Part shown: positions 49,889-61,945 of the stretch, piece by piece
How positions within the stretch are numbered: the first letter of the stretch is position 1
Layout: every line of letters starts with the position of its first letter
Source: Lactarius indigo
Taxonomy: Eukaryota; Basidiomycota; Agaricomycetes; Russulales; Russulaceae
Assembly (NCBI GenBank): GCA_025766275.1
Contig: JAFKAC010000061.1
Coordinates: 124,001 to 188,000 of the forward strand
DNA length: 64,000 nucleotides
Direction: 5' to 3'
The notes under the pieces: model-generated
Databases searched by the model: none
Told to the model about the DNA's origin: nothing
The model's input: the letters and a program-made list of their open reading frames with translations, nothing else
Position numbers and translations under genes: made by a program

Positions 49889-52800
49889 ATGTCAGACATT
49901 CCAAAACTCCTCTTGGACTCGTTGAACCCACATACAAGAAAACAGGCGGAGCAGTCACTCGAGGCCTATAGTCGACAGCCTGCCTTTGTCGTCCACCTCC
50001 TTCGACTCGTCCTTGATGCCACCCAGAACGGCGCCGTACGCCTCGCGGCTAGCGTGTACCTCAAAAACATGGTGAAGCTTGGGTGGTTAGAAGATGTCTG
50101 CTGTTTTGTTTATCGACACCCGACTCGACCTGACCTGGCCACTTCCAACTACAGGACGAGTACCCCATCTCTGTAGCAGACAAGGATGCCCTCAAGCCGC
50201 AACTCGTTCCCGCGATGATCGCCCTTTCCGGCGCGAGCGACAAGGCCATCCGCGCGCAGATCGCAGAGTCCGTCTCCTTAATAGCAGAGCTAGATTTTCC
50301 TCAACGATGGCCCGATCTCATCGATGTGCGTCAATGAACCCTAGCTAACCTCATCATACTCAACTCTACCAGCAACTCGTCCAATCGCTCAGCAACAGCG
50401 ACATGAACATCAACCTCGGCGTCCTTGAAACCGCACACTCCATCTTCCGCGAGTGGCGCTCACGCGCGCGCTCGGACGCGTTCTGGTCGATCATCAAGCT
50501 CGTGCACACCAAGTTCCTCGTGCCATACTTCCAGCTGTTCGAGTTGACCATCAAGTCCCTCCTCGCGACGCCGGACAAGCTCCTCGCGCAGACCATGGCA
50601 GTACTCATCGACCTCTACTACGACCTCACCTGTCAGGACCTCGCTCCAGAATTCGAAGATCGCCACGAGACCTTCTTCGCGGAGGGCACCGGTTACTTCA
50701 TGCAACTCATGGCGTGGGACCCGCCGCAGCTCCAGACGGATGTACGTCGTCGTTACCCTGCGCCTTTCACCCCCTGAGCAGCTTTCAGCCAGACGAAGCT
50801 ACGCCGTCCTTGCCCTCTAGGGTCCGCACGGGCGTCATCGAGATCGCCGAGGTAAGCCCATTCGCTTCTCCCTTCTCCGCCCCCCTTTCGTCTGATCCGA
50901 GCATCGCGTCCAAAGTTGTACGTCAAACTGTACCCCGAAATGCTCGGGCGCTCGCGCTCCTGTGGCCGTTTTCGTCAAAGCAGTGTGGGAGCTCGTCGCC
51001 GGCGGAAAGCAGCTCGGCATCGCGTACGACCAGGCAAGTGTTTTTCGTTAGACCCTCTCTCGTGGCGTTCTTTTCTGACCCACGCACGGAGCAGCTGGTG
51101 TCCCAATCTCTCCGCTTCATCTCCACCTGCGATCCGCTCCGGCGCTTATCGCGACATCTTCGAGTCGCACGACACGATACGGGGGCTCATCGCGGGAGTA
51201 GTCGTGCCCAACCTCGCGCTGCGCACGCGCGACGTCGAGGCGTTCGAGGATACCCCACTCGAATACGTCCGTGGAGAGTTGCAGGTCTCTGAAGTCGCGA
51301 CGCCGCGCCAGGCCGCCTGCAGACGTCATCAAGGCGCTCGTCGGGGTCGGCCCCGACAGCGAGAGCGCCACGACAGCCCTCGCGCTCGAGTGGATCGGGC
51401 GCGCACTTGCGGAGGCCTCGGCCGCGCGCGATGGAGAGGAGGCGTGGAAGAGCAAGGACGCGGCGGTGTACCTCTTCGAGGCCTGTCGCGACGCGCAGCT
51501 GGGACGCTGACGGTACCGTCCTGTCTCGATTCTTTCGTAGTCATCCACGCTGAATGGATCTGCGCATTCGTAGCAAGGCGTGACCGCCACGAACCCGAAC
51601 GTGAACATCGTGCAGTGGTTCGGCGACAATATCTTTGGCGACATCCAGGCTGCTGCGAGCCGGTCGCGTGCACCCGGCGCTGCAGGTCGATGCAATCCGG
51701 TACTTGTACACATTCCGCTACCAGGTGCGCGTTTCTTTTGGTCATGCGCGGTTGCATGCTCATCGGTCCCTGCCACAGCTCACGAAGGAACAACTGGTCT
51801 CGGTGCTGCCGCTGCTCCTGAATCGCCTCGAGTCGCAGGAAGTCGTGGTGTACACGTACGCTGCGGTGGCACTCGATCGCATCCTGGCCATGCGTGTTGG
51901 CGGCTCCACGACGCTTATGTACGCCTCCAACGCTCCCAGCGCTTGACCCTCTCTCTTATAGACAAGTTTACAGGTTCTCGTCTGCGGACGTGCAGCCGTT
52001 CGCGTCACAGCTTCTGAACGTCCTACTCGCCAAGATCGGGATCCAGCCCAGCCCAGAGCGCACCGCGGAGAACGACTTCCTCATGCGCTGTGCGTGTTCT
52101 TAATCCCCCGTACATTGTTCTTGACGTGTATCTTCAAGGTGCTTGCGAGAGTTATCATCACGGCGAAGCAGGCGCTCGTCGGAGAATACGCTGACAGTTC
52201 TGCAGAAACTCGTAACATCCTCCGCAATATCTCACAAAACCCGAGCAACCCGAACTTTGATCAGTACATTTTCGAGAGTATATCCGGTCTTATTTTGCTG
52301 AGTCCCTGTTTCTTCGTTGTCCGCTGTCATCTGACCAATCTATTTAGATTTATTGGCGCTGACAGTGCCGGACTCGATCACGGTTTTCGAAACTGCGCTC
52401 TTTCCTCCATTTACAGAAATCCTGCAAAAAGACATAGATCGTGTGTCATTAATAATTATCAAGCTACCTCTGAATGCTGAGTATCGGCTGTCGCAGAATA
52501 CATACCCTATGTCTTTCAGATCCTCGCTCAGATGCTGACGCTGCACAGGGGCGTGCCAGTCGACTACCGCGCGCTCCTCCCGTTCCTTCTCACGCCGGCC
52601 ATCTGGGCTCAAAAGGGCTCCATCCCAGGACTCGTCGCGTTGCTGCGCGCTTTCCTTGCGCGGGATGCCGTGGCGATGGTCGAGGCGAACCAGCACACGT
52701 CGGTGTTGGGCATCGTGCAGCAGAGGCTCGTGCCGAGCAAGGCAAACGACGGCTGGGGCTTCGAGCTCCTGCAGAGCGTCGTGTTGCATGTCCCTCTGTG

Positions 52801-53637
52801 CGTGCTTCGCTTCGAATTGTCATGAACGACGACTGGTGGCTGAATGTTCCGTGTGTGTGTGTTTATCTCAGGCCCGCGCTGCAACCGTATTTCCGCCAGA
52901 TCGTCGTGACGCTGCTCACGCGGATGCAACAAAACAAGACGAACAACTACGTCTACTACTTTGTGTACTTTCTTCTATACCTGCTTGCGATCAACGCAGA
53001 TGGCCTCACCCCGGATTATCTCATTCAAATTGTCGACGAGATCCAGTCAGGGTATGGTGATCGTTTCTTCGTTTTTTTTCTTCTGTTGTGCTGACAAAGG
53101 GGGGTCGACAGGCTGTGGTCTCAAATCGTGTCAAACTTTATCGTGCCGCAAATTGCGCAGCTAGTCCTCAAGGACCGCAAGCTGGCAGCCGTCGGCCTGA
53201 CACGACTGCTCACGCAAAGCACGCTCGCGCTGAAAGAACCCAATGTGAAAACATGGTGAGAGACACACATACAAGCCTCAGGAGTACTGCTCCGCCACTC
53301 AGAGACGAGATGCAGGCCTCCATTGCTTGGCCAGCTTGCAGGGCTGTTCAGAGAAACAAATTCGTTCGCTGCGCAGGAAGACGACGGCACCGGCACCGGC
53401 GCGACGGAGATCGATCTTGAGGAGCAAGCTGCTGGGTACCAGGCCGCGTACTCGAAGCTCGCGGCCGCCGGTGCGCAGGCGCGGGATGTGGTCGCCTATG
53501 CGGGCGACGTGCGTGTGCACGTTGCGCGTGAGTTCACGCGGCTGCTCGGCGCGGAGCCGGGGGTAAAGACACTCGTCAGACAGGCAGATCAGAATCAAGT
53601 GGGTCCGTTCTTGTTGAGTCTCGGGATCTCTGTCTAG
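49889..53637 (+). CDS. CSE1: Exportin Cse1/CAS (importin-alpha re-exporter)
   Basis: A HEAT-repeat karyopherin. The N-terminus PKLLLDSLNPHTRKQAEQSL and the importin-beta N-domain (LAASVYLKNMV, AELDFPQRWPDLID) are typical of Cse1, which returns importin-alpha to the cytoplasm with Ran-GTP. Clear exons are 49,889-50,095, 50,155-50,325, 50,373-50,741 and 50,789-50,851. After the broken part come 52,495 onward and three further exons, ending in EIDLEEQAAGYQAAYSKLA and the stop at 53,635. Between 50,950 and 52,230 the frame shifts at about eight points (T 50,961, T 51,128, T 51,318, T 51,484, near 51,647, near 52,140, and a +/- pair near 52,190-52,215). The residues on both sides still match Cse1. 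The gene is essential in yeast. Confidence 0.85.
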
Positions 53638-53692
53638 TGGTACGATATGCACGATCCGGGGGAGGGGGGGATAGTAGTAGTAACGGTAAACT

Positions 53693-54616
53693 CTAACGAA
53701 AATCTATAAAATGAACGGCCGTGACGACTCGAAGAATCATGCCGGAGGCAACCCTAGAAACACGCGCAACGCCTTCGCGCTTTGCGGCCGTGTCGCCTGG
53801 GATAGGCTGATCGTACGCCTTGAGTAGCCCTTCGTAGCGTTCCTCTGCCAGTACGTGAGTGAGTAAGCACTCCAGCCTCCGATTTGAACGCCGAGTAAAA
53901 CGTACTGGTGAGGTGCTCGAACTCGCCCTTAGAGTTCGGGTGGTTCGGCGGGATCTTCCCAGTCGTGGTCGGCAGCGCCAAAATGGGCATCTTCGACACC
54001 GTCGCACGCGAGTTGAACAGACGGGCGTACAGACGTTCCTGTCTGAACAAAAAAAAAAGACACGCGTTTTTGTCAAAACCAAAAACACTTCCGCAGCGTA
54101 GTGGTAGCGCATACTCGAGCCTCTGCGAATTAAGCGTATCCGCGAGGCGCCTTTCGAGGTCCGCAAGACGCCTTTCGAGGTCTGCCGAAGAGACCGACGA
54201 CGACACTACATCAGGCACGATGAGCGACTCGTTCGGCGCCAGCGCGCGCGACTTGCCCGCGTGCAAGCTGCGCAGCGCAGCGAGCTCCACCGCGAGCCGT
54301 TCCTGCGCCTGCTCGACCGCATCCAGACGCGGCAGAAGGTCCGTCGACGCGCCCGCGCCGGCCGTGGCCATGGTGCGCGAGGCGTTCTGCAGCTGCTCGG
54401 CGATGATCGCGAAGGACGCTGAGAGCTCGGCGGCCCACGATGCCAGCGGTGGCCCTGGGCGCCCGCCGCTACTGCTTGCCTGCCGCTGCCGGCGGCGGCT
54501 GTTGTTGTTGCGAGATGGAGCAGGCCGTTGACGTGGTTGACGTCTGTGAAGGTCTCTGTTGAGGATGCGGGAGAGCGGAGGTCGGGCTCTTGGTTTGCGC
54601 ATATGGGGAGACTCAT
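53693..54616 (-). CDS. Uncharacterised coiled-coil protein
   Basis: It probably starts at MSLPICANQEPD (54,616). The middle is a coiled-coil region (LLPRLDAVEQAQERLAVELA, then SADLERRLADLERRLADTL). An intron lies around 54,030-54,110. The C-terminal part reads MPILALPTTTGKIPPNHPNS and LAEERYEGLLKAYDQPIPGD. The frame changes at about 53,875 and in the N-terminal third (54,430-54,540), so exact exons are uncertain. It is tail to tail with CSE1 (55 bp between stops). I do not recognise the family. Confidence 0.6.
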
Positions 54617-54950
54617 CGCAGGCGGGCGTTTGGTGGGAGTAGTAGTCGCTGCTGTACGGTTTTTAAAAGGTTGGCGGCGGGAGTGGGAAAGAAACGGATT
54701 TGGATTTGGATGCCAAGATGATGCGCTGAGGCGGCCATCAGTCGGATGCCGCGGCAATACGAGCTCATTCGTGAGAAGGCCCTATGCCGCTCTGAGGATT
54801 ACAGCCAGGCCACAGTTAGGAGTGCCAGTTGGATGCATTAGTGTATTTCGGCTTCTCACACTGTTCTCACGCGCAATAGCCGTTGACCGCTTAGTCAGGC
54901 TTAACATATTACCCGGGCTCGTGCTGCTTTCCTCTCATCCAAAGCCGACA

Positions 54951-55935
54951 ATGCTCTCGACCACATTCCGAGTCCGAGTCCCACTCGTTCGCGCTCTCGC
55001 ACACCGTTCTGCGGCCATTCACACCCTCCCAAAGCTGCCCTACGCCTACGATGTAAGCGCTGTCTCTCCCCCGTTTCTACGTGTTAGCTTACATACATCA
55101 CCCCTCTAGGCTCTCGAACCGCACATCTCTGCACAGATCATGGAGCTGCCATCACTCGAAGCATCACCAGGCCTATGTCAACGGCCTGAACGCAGCCGAA
55201 GAGGCGTTCGTCAAGGCGCCCTCGACCCGCGAAAAGATAGCTCTACAGCCGGCGCTCAAGTTCAACGGTGGAGGTAAGCCAGCCACCCTCACTCTTCGAA
55301 CGAATCACCTCTTTTTTTTTTTTCATCGTCGCGCGATAGGCCACATCAACCACACGCTCTTTTGGAAGAACCTCGCGCCGGTCAAGGAAGGCGGCGGTAT
55401 ACTCAGGGACGGCAAGCTCAAAGCCGCAATCGAGCGCGACTTTGGCTCTGTCGAGGCCTTCAAGAAACAGTTCAATGCTGCCACTGCTGGAATTCAGGGA
55501 GCGGCTGGGGCTGGCTCGCGTACAACCCCACTACGAAAATTCCTGGAAATCGTCACCACCCCAAATCAGGATCCACTCCTCGGTGAGCGCCTGTTTGCTC
55601 CGAGGAATGACGTCCCTCTGACCAGTCTTGTTAAGCACACGTCCCCATCATTGGCGTCGACATTTGGGAACACGTACGTCACTCTCCCCTTCGTTTTACT
55701 CATGTCTGACATTTTTATTGCAGGCCTTTTATCTGCAGGTACGCTACCTTTATTTTGAATGTATCACATTACTCATTCTTTTCACCTGTCAGTATAAAAA
55801 TGTCAAGGCTGATGTATGTCTCCCCGTCTACGGCCCTGATAGTCACTGATCTATTCGTTCACGCAGTACCTCGGCGCGATTTGGAACGTCATCAACTTTG
55901 AAGAGGCAGAGGCTCGTTTTGCAGAGGCTGCATAA
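54951..55935 (+). CDS. SOD2: Mitochondrial manganese superoxide dismutase
   Basis: Seven exons: 54,951-55,052, 55,110-55,273, 55,340-55,582, 55,636-55,673, 55,724-55,738 (15 bp), 55,793-55,813 (21 bp) and 55,867-55,935. An Arg-rich, acidic-poor N-terminus ([19 protein letters not shown]) serves as mitochondrial presequence before [16 protein letters not shown]. Metal ligands are seen in [30 protein letters not shown] and [21 protein letters not shown]. The enzyme converts superoxide to hydrogen peroxide and oxygen. Three single-base phase changes interrupt exons 2 and 3 (about 55,147, 55,500 and 55,543), although both flanks of each match the family. Confidence 0.9.
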
Positions 55936-56037
55936 GTCGCCGAATGGTGGTGTCGTGTGCACAGACATTCTCTTGACCATGCTATATACGAGTTGTGTAA
56001 TCAATCAAAAAAAGTCAGTCACAAGAATACCTTCCCA

Positions 56038-57797
56038 TCAATCACCCATGCACCGCTCAAAGAGCCGATCCGGCACGAGTGCCCTTAACTTGCCCACAAA
56101 CTCGTCCAGCCGCACCCATTCCATCCCGCCGAGCACCGTGCCCTCATAAAACACGCGTACGAAGCGCACGCCAGTAACCTCCCACACCTATGGCAGACAC
56201 ACACCAGTTACATATTAGACACCGGGCTCTGTACGAACGCACGCACCTCGAAGACCACCTCGGCGCCGAATGCCGGCCACCGCAGTGGGACGGCGCCCAG
56301 TCCGGCGAGCAGGCGTACCAACGTGCCATCGTGCCCTACATAGAGCGCGAGGCGATGTGCAAACGTAGGTGCCGCAAGTGCGTCCGCGAGCTCAGCGAAG
56401 AACGCGCCTGGGTGCGCCAATTGCCCGTCAGGTCCCATCCTAGAAAGCAAGGGTAGAGAAGAGCGCGCACCGAATGTGAGTGAAGTGTACGTCGATGCGT
56501 TTTGGGCGGCGTGCCAGATGTAGCTGTTGTTGCGTGAGTTTTGTTGTTGAACGGTGGGAAGAGGGCACAGGAACACGCACTCGTACTCAAAATCCCCGAT
56601 TGCAAATACGGACGCTGCGTCTGCTTCGGACACGCATGACGGTGCGTTCGCGTCACCGGAGCATGGCAGTGGGTGGCCGTTACACGTGCGCGCCTGTCAG
56701 CGCGTCGAAAAAGTGGTCGTCTAACGAGAAAAAAACTGAGAGAGAGAAAACAGAGAGGATCGGGGGAGGCTACAGACACCAGCTAGCCCACGCGTCGAGC
56801 CCCGCAGTCCCAAACACGGCGTCGAGCCGCGCCTTGAGCGCCGCGTTCTCCTGCAGATGCGCCGTCCACGCCGGCACGGCCTCGAACGCGTCGCGTACCC
56901 CATTAGCCGCGGGACACGCGTACGCCGGCACGAGCGAGTCGATCTGAGCAGGGGGTGGGGAGGCAGCTCGCGCGCAGTACTAGCAGACAGTAATAGTAGC
57001 GGGACGCACAGACGATGGCTGCGTGTACACGGCCCACGGACGCTCCGCGTCCGTCCCGGCGCCCATCGCGGCGAGCATGGCGCCCGCGACCTGCATCGTC
57101 CGGTCCTCCGTCGACGTGCGCACCCACACCTCGTCCTGACGCGGGCGGGACGCGCTCACGAGGCCCGGCCGGGCATGGTAGAGCTCCCACAGGTCCTTAA
57201 TGAATAATAAATACGCTCAGCGCTTACGTTGTTGTGGGGACGGACGGACGGACACGACCTTGCCGTGGCGCGCGGCGTCGCGCAGCCCGCCGGGCGTCAG
57301 CTGTCCCGCGTCGCACGTCCCGCGCCATATCGTGCGCTGCGAAAGGGTGCTGCGCGGGCGTCGTCGCGGCGTGCGCGATTGCTTTGCCGCCTAGGTCGTA
57401 CGTGAGCTGTACGGCGCTAGCGCAGTCCCACGGCGGGCCGAGCGAGCGCTCCAGCGGCGCGAGGTTATCCGGCGTGCGCTATGATGTTGTGCGACTTTGT
57501 CCAGCTTTTCTTCGGTGCACGCGTGGGGTTAATGGGCGTACGTACCTTGTGGTGCCGCATTACGACCGAGACGTGGAGGAGGGTGCCAGCTGCGATGGCT
57601 TGCGGGGGGAGCTGGTAGTGTAAGGCGTTGATGTGCGGCGCGTTGCAGAAGTTGTAGGTGTTCCAGGGGAGGGTCGGTGGCGTCTCGGAGGAATTGTAGA
57701 CCCCGGAGGCGGACGAGAGACCGGGGCTTTGCGTGGCTACGGCGGCCAGAGCGGCGAAAGGTAGGAAAAGGGTGGGATTTCGGACGACTTGTCGCAT
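56038..57797 (-). CDS. Secreted or membrane histidine acid phosphatase
   Basis: The start at 57,797 gives an N-terminus with a hydrophobic segment (TLFLPFAALAAVA), a signal peptide or anchor. Exons include 57,546-57,797, 57,259-57,478, 57,010-57,195, 56,778-56,943 and 56,720 downwards, then at least two more. The active-site motif reads VVMRHHKRTPDN (RHGxRxP type, Gly replaced by His) across the first intron. Next come EVWVRTSTEDRTMQVAGAM and, near the C-terminus, the catalytic YVGHDGTLVRLL. This is the phosphoglycerate-mutase-like acid phosphatase fold. The frame breaks near 57,320 and at T 56,695 (gcc-t-g on plus), and the penultimate exon junction near 56,440 is unresolved. Convergent with SOD2 (102 bp). 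Confidence 0.8.
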
Positions 57798-58308
57798 TGG
57801 CGGCACAACCAGCGCTCTCAGCCACGGGTCTATACAACTCAACCGTTTCGACGCACGTGGGGTCCCGTGTCAAGAAAAGAAGTCTAATTGTGGATGCCTG
57901 GTTATCGCACTTTTGATACCAACTTCTACCTACTACCCCAACAACCACAACGTCCTCTAGACTAATCCCACGAGATGACACATGGTTTGTTGTGGAAAGG
58001 TAGTACGAGGAAGCTTAACGCAACTTGGCGAAGAGTTTTGGAGCGAGTTCGTTCTAGGAAAGGTTTAGTATACAAACACACCGAATAATCATACACCCAC
58101 GTCGGTGCAGTGCATCATACTTGAGTAAGATGGTGAGAAATCTATCGGAGAAAAGAAGCCGGGAAAGACAGACGTACTGGACTGGAGGTAGAGACGAGGC
58201 AGGTGGGCAGGACTGAGTCAGAGTTGTCAAGTTCAAGTATGAAAAAGTACGTACACCTGTTGGGCCGTTGTCATCAAGACGTGGTCAATACACAGTAGAT
58301 GTAAGAGC
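57798..58308. other. Intergenic region between QCR6 end and phosphatase start
   Basis: About 510 bp holding the phosphatase promoter and QCR6 3' region. No gene seen. Confidence 0.5.
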
Positions 58309-58649
58309 TCACATTTCTTCAACACAGTCCTCGTGCTTGAAGCCCTTGCCAGACTGAACCTTCTCCTGGCAGTGGGCGAAGTGCTGCGCAGCGGCTTTAC
58401 ATTTGGATGACTCCTGCGCTTCTTCGCGCATCTGGGGGTGAATCTGCACGCATAGCAGTCCTGTGCTCAGTGACAAACCTCCACACAACGTTGGACCGAA
58501 CGCACGTCTTCGGGGTCCTCTTCCTCTGCCTCGGCTGCTGCCTCTTCAACTTCCTGAGGCTCAGCCTCCGCGACCTTCGACTCCTCAGGAGCGTCTGCGT
58601 CTGCGTGAAGAGTGCCGACAAAAGAAGAGAAGAAAGAGGAGAGGCTCAT
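58309..58649 (-). CDS. QCR6: Cytochrome bc1 complex hinge subunit 6
   Basis: Exon 1 is 58,506-58,649 and exon 2 is 58,309-58,443, with a 62-bp intron (GTGCGT...CAG), giving 92 residues. A short N-terminus MSLSSFFSSFVG precedes an acidic stretch (AEAEPQEVEEAAAEAEEED). The conserved helical hairpin with paired cysteines follows (SSKCKAAAQHFAHCQEKV and KHEDCVEEM). This is the acidic hinge protein of respiratory complex III that helps dock cytochrome c. The gene is complete, with no frame problem. Confidence 0.92.
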
Positions 58650-61401
58650 AGTCGTGTTCGATTCCGGAGTGACCCACCTAGCACAACCGATTTTCCGCGT
58701 TGGGGGAGCTACTTTCGGCAAATGCCGCAATCACAACACTACGCCGCGCGCACCTCTCTGGTCCCCGATCATGTGTTCCGCAAAGTTAGGTTTCTTGCTG
58801 CCCTCAATTGCCAAATCTCAGCAACTTGATGCCATTGGCACCTGTTGGAGGCCCTACATACCCTTTCATTGATGTTCTGGTGCTTCTTTCATAAGGTTTC
58901 CGCCGTCGTCGTCGCCCACAGAACAATGCTGCACCCTAGCACCACCAATTTCCGAATACCGCTCGGCTCATTGGTTGGCACGTTTTTACCTTACCATGAT
59001 CGTTTTTTTCCGACCCAGTCTTATGCTAGTCTCTCATTAACTTTTACCATGGCGGTTAGAGCGGACCAGGGTGATTACATTTCGATCCTTAAGACCAGCG
59101 AGCCGTTCACCCTCACGCGAATATCCGAACGGCGTTCTCCGAGACCACTGACACTTCTATCATAGATTGAGACATGTCGCCTCCTTAACGGCTCGCCGGC
59201 GGGTCTAGGAGGCGATGCTTAGCGTCCCCATAAGGAAACGGCGGTCCTCCGCATTGAAGACGCATGCCGCCGCCGCGTCCATCGTGACCAGTAAATCGAC
59301 TTGTTGCGACAGGCGCTATGTGACACATAAGGAAACTAGGACAGACTAAGTACCGCCGATCCTCGTCTATGGCACGCCTGTCTGCCCATTTCCGAAGTGT
59401 AGGTATTTCCGACCGTGACTGTTGGCCTCTGTATCACCGCCTGTGGGCGTGCGCTCTAAGGACGGTTATTCATTCATTCCTGCGGGCGAGGCGTCACGAG
59501 GCGCGCTGTGTACGGACGGTGGCTCGCATCGCGGACTAGTTGTCGGGTCCGCTGTATGCGCGCGCGTACTTGTATGGGCGGTGACGTAAAGCCCGATACC
59601 TCTGTTCCTCCTACAGACCTAAGCTACTGCATGGTATGCATATAGCACGTGTTGCCAACACGAGGAGCGCGCGGCGAGCTTCTTTTTACTAGGAAAGGAT
59701 CTGCACTTATGAGTGGCGAACACGTTTTCGGCGAAGACGCAAGGCTCGGTGATAACAGTTAAACCTCCGTACTGGAGTACTGTAAGGAAAAGGGCGGTGA
59801 ACGTGGGGCATGTTGGGGTCGTGCCACAGCGCCCCCCCTCCCCATGGAAGGCCGTCGGACGGATTCCGATCGCCATTAGAGCGATCGTTTAATCTCCACA
59901 GCGACTGTACTGGCGGAGTTATGCGGCTCGTGTGCGTAAAGACCCGCCACCTACCCGCCGGCACGGGCAAGGTGGTGGCGTCGCCGTTGTACCTGCATGC
60001 ACCGTACTGAAGCATCGGTACGCAGTGAGGCGTTCACAGGGAATAAGCTGGCAGGTGAAGAGCATCCTGCCGGGATTGTGCGGTGGTGTTGGAGAGCTAC
60101 AGTACGTTTTTTTTTCGAATACGTTTCTGTGTGTCTTTGGGTACACGCAGAACCCTAAGGCCTGTAGTGAACCATGTGTAACATGCTCTTGCCAAATCCG
60201 GTTCTGCCTTCATGCGAGCCTGTCAGCATGTCAAAACCCAGGGCCCAGAGCACACACGTGCGCTCTATTGGTGAAACCGTGAGTTTGGCGGTGATGCGCA
60301 GTGGACGTCATACAGCTGTACAGGTGGAGCGCGTGCCATGCTGGTTTGGAAGTACAGTATCTGCCTAGCAATTTGGGGACTAGAGTGGCAACTGTGCGGC
60401 CACCACAGGGCATGTGGACCCCCTAAGACTTCTAAGGCGCGATAAACCGTGAGACGCCACTTCGGAATAAGGCAACTTGCCCATGTCGATGAAAGTACTG
60501 TACAAGTACTGTACTGGCATCTAGCTTGGCACTCTCACCCTCACCAGATCTGAGGAATCGGGCCCGGAAGGCCGAGCCTCTTGTGCTTCGAGGATATCTA
60601 ATCGAAGACAGCTGACTGTATGGCTGTGGCGGCCACCAAGCAGACGATCAGGACAACTTTCCAATTATGAGGGGTACCGTCACATTCCCAACAAATCTGT
60701 CTTTGAGATCTCGCTTCCGCCGGTCGGTGTATGGCTGGATCTGTATTGTTAAGGACCCTGGCTTCCCTTGGGTATATTAGAGACCCGTAGCCATGGTGGA
60801 TACGGCACCCATACAGCAGCTTGACTCTTCTTTTCTTGGATCTCTCACGCAATTGCAAACGTTTGTTTTTAGACCAGGGCGCAAATGGCTCGTGGCCATA
60901 GCTCTGGGCGTTGGGAACGACCTCGTGACGGGTAAAAGTGTTTGGCCCGGCCTTCGGATTTTGAGATACACACCAACACTCCAGCGCCGGAGACCACTCA
61001 GATCGCAGTATCAGAACACCTATCGGGACGCTCCGTACCTATCGATGATTTGTTCTTTTCTTCACGCGGTCAAAACCAAATCCGAGAAGATTCGTTATGT
61101 CCTCGGGGTTTTGAGTCTTCTTCCACGTAAGTCGTATCTACCATTCCCCACAAGGCGCAATCCCGCCATATGAACTGGGCGAATGATGATGTCGGTGTTA
61201 AGTCTCGTGACCTATCTCGGCTGGCCATTGGACATTGGACCAACACAGTTTGCTGCTGATATCATACACACTTCAACTCTGTGACGCGATAACTCGCAAC
61301 AGATCGTGTCTCTGATATCAGATATGGTTACATGACGAATTGATATATAACAACCTGTAACAATTCGCCCTCAGCAACCAAGTTGAGCCTCTCACGGTCG
61401 A
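58650..61401. other. No gene recognised
   Basis: About 2.75 kb. Open frames stay below 130 codons, overlap on both strands and show no domain. Not obviously repetitive within the window. Confidence 0.45.
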
Positions 61402-61945
61402 TTAGAATCGCCTCGGCTGTTGCGACCCTTGTCCCTGCCCATCAGGTCTCGCCATCTGACGCTGTTGTTCCGTACGCAACCGTATGTCTCTCTCCATGGC
61501 TTCTTTCTCCGCGGCTTTCCTCTGAGCGTCGACCATGTTCTGTGATTGTTGCTGCTGCCAAAATGCGCGCACGATGCCTTCGTAAGTGAACTTGGGCGTT
61601 TGGAGATAGCGGTTCAACGCGTCGCGCCGCGTTTGGGGGTCCTGCGGTGCCCGCTCAGTTTTTTTTTTACTTCTTTTCAGGACAACCGGTTTGCTCACCA
61701 TCGCTCCGAAACCCGGGATCCAGTCGTCTTGAGCGTCTTGATGCCACGAGTCGCTCTCCCCTCCTGAGGAGAAAAGAAGAGGATAACCAGTACCCGTTCG
61801 TGCGTCGTCATTCGTTCGGGAGCGCTCGGAATATGGGTTGTCCACCGTGGTCGCCTGCGCGCCAGCGCTAGCCAGTACCACTTGGCGCACCGTGAGGCGC
61901 GTTGGTGGAGCCGAAAGTTGAGTCTGGCAGGGGATACTGTGACAT
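61402..61945 (-). CDS. Uncharacterised Gln/Arg-rich small protein
   Basis: It probably starts at MSQYPLPDSTFGSTNAPHG (61,945) and ends RRF at 61,402. A 45-bp segment starting gtgagc and ending ctgag (about 61,635-61,680) looks like an intron between FGAM and RAPQDPQTRRDAL. The C-terminal half is helical: LNRYLQTPKFTYEGIVRAF, then WQQQQSQNMVDAQRKAAEKE and a Gln/Arg-rich tail. The frame changes by one near 61,885. I recognise no family. Confidence 0.5.
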
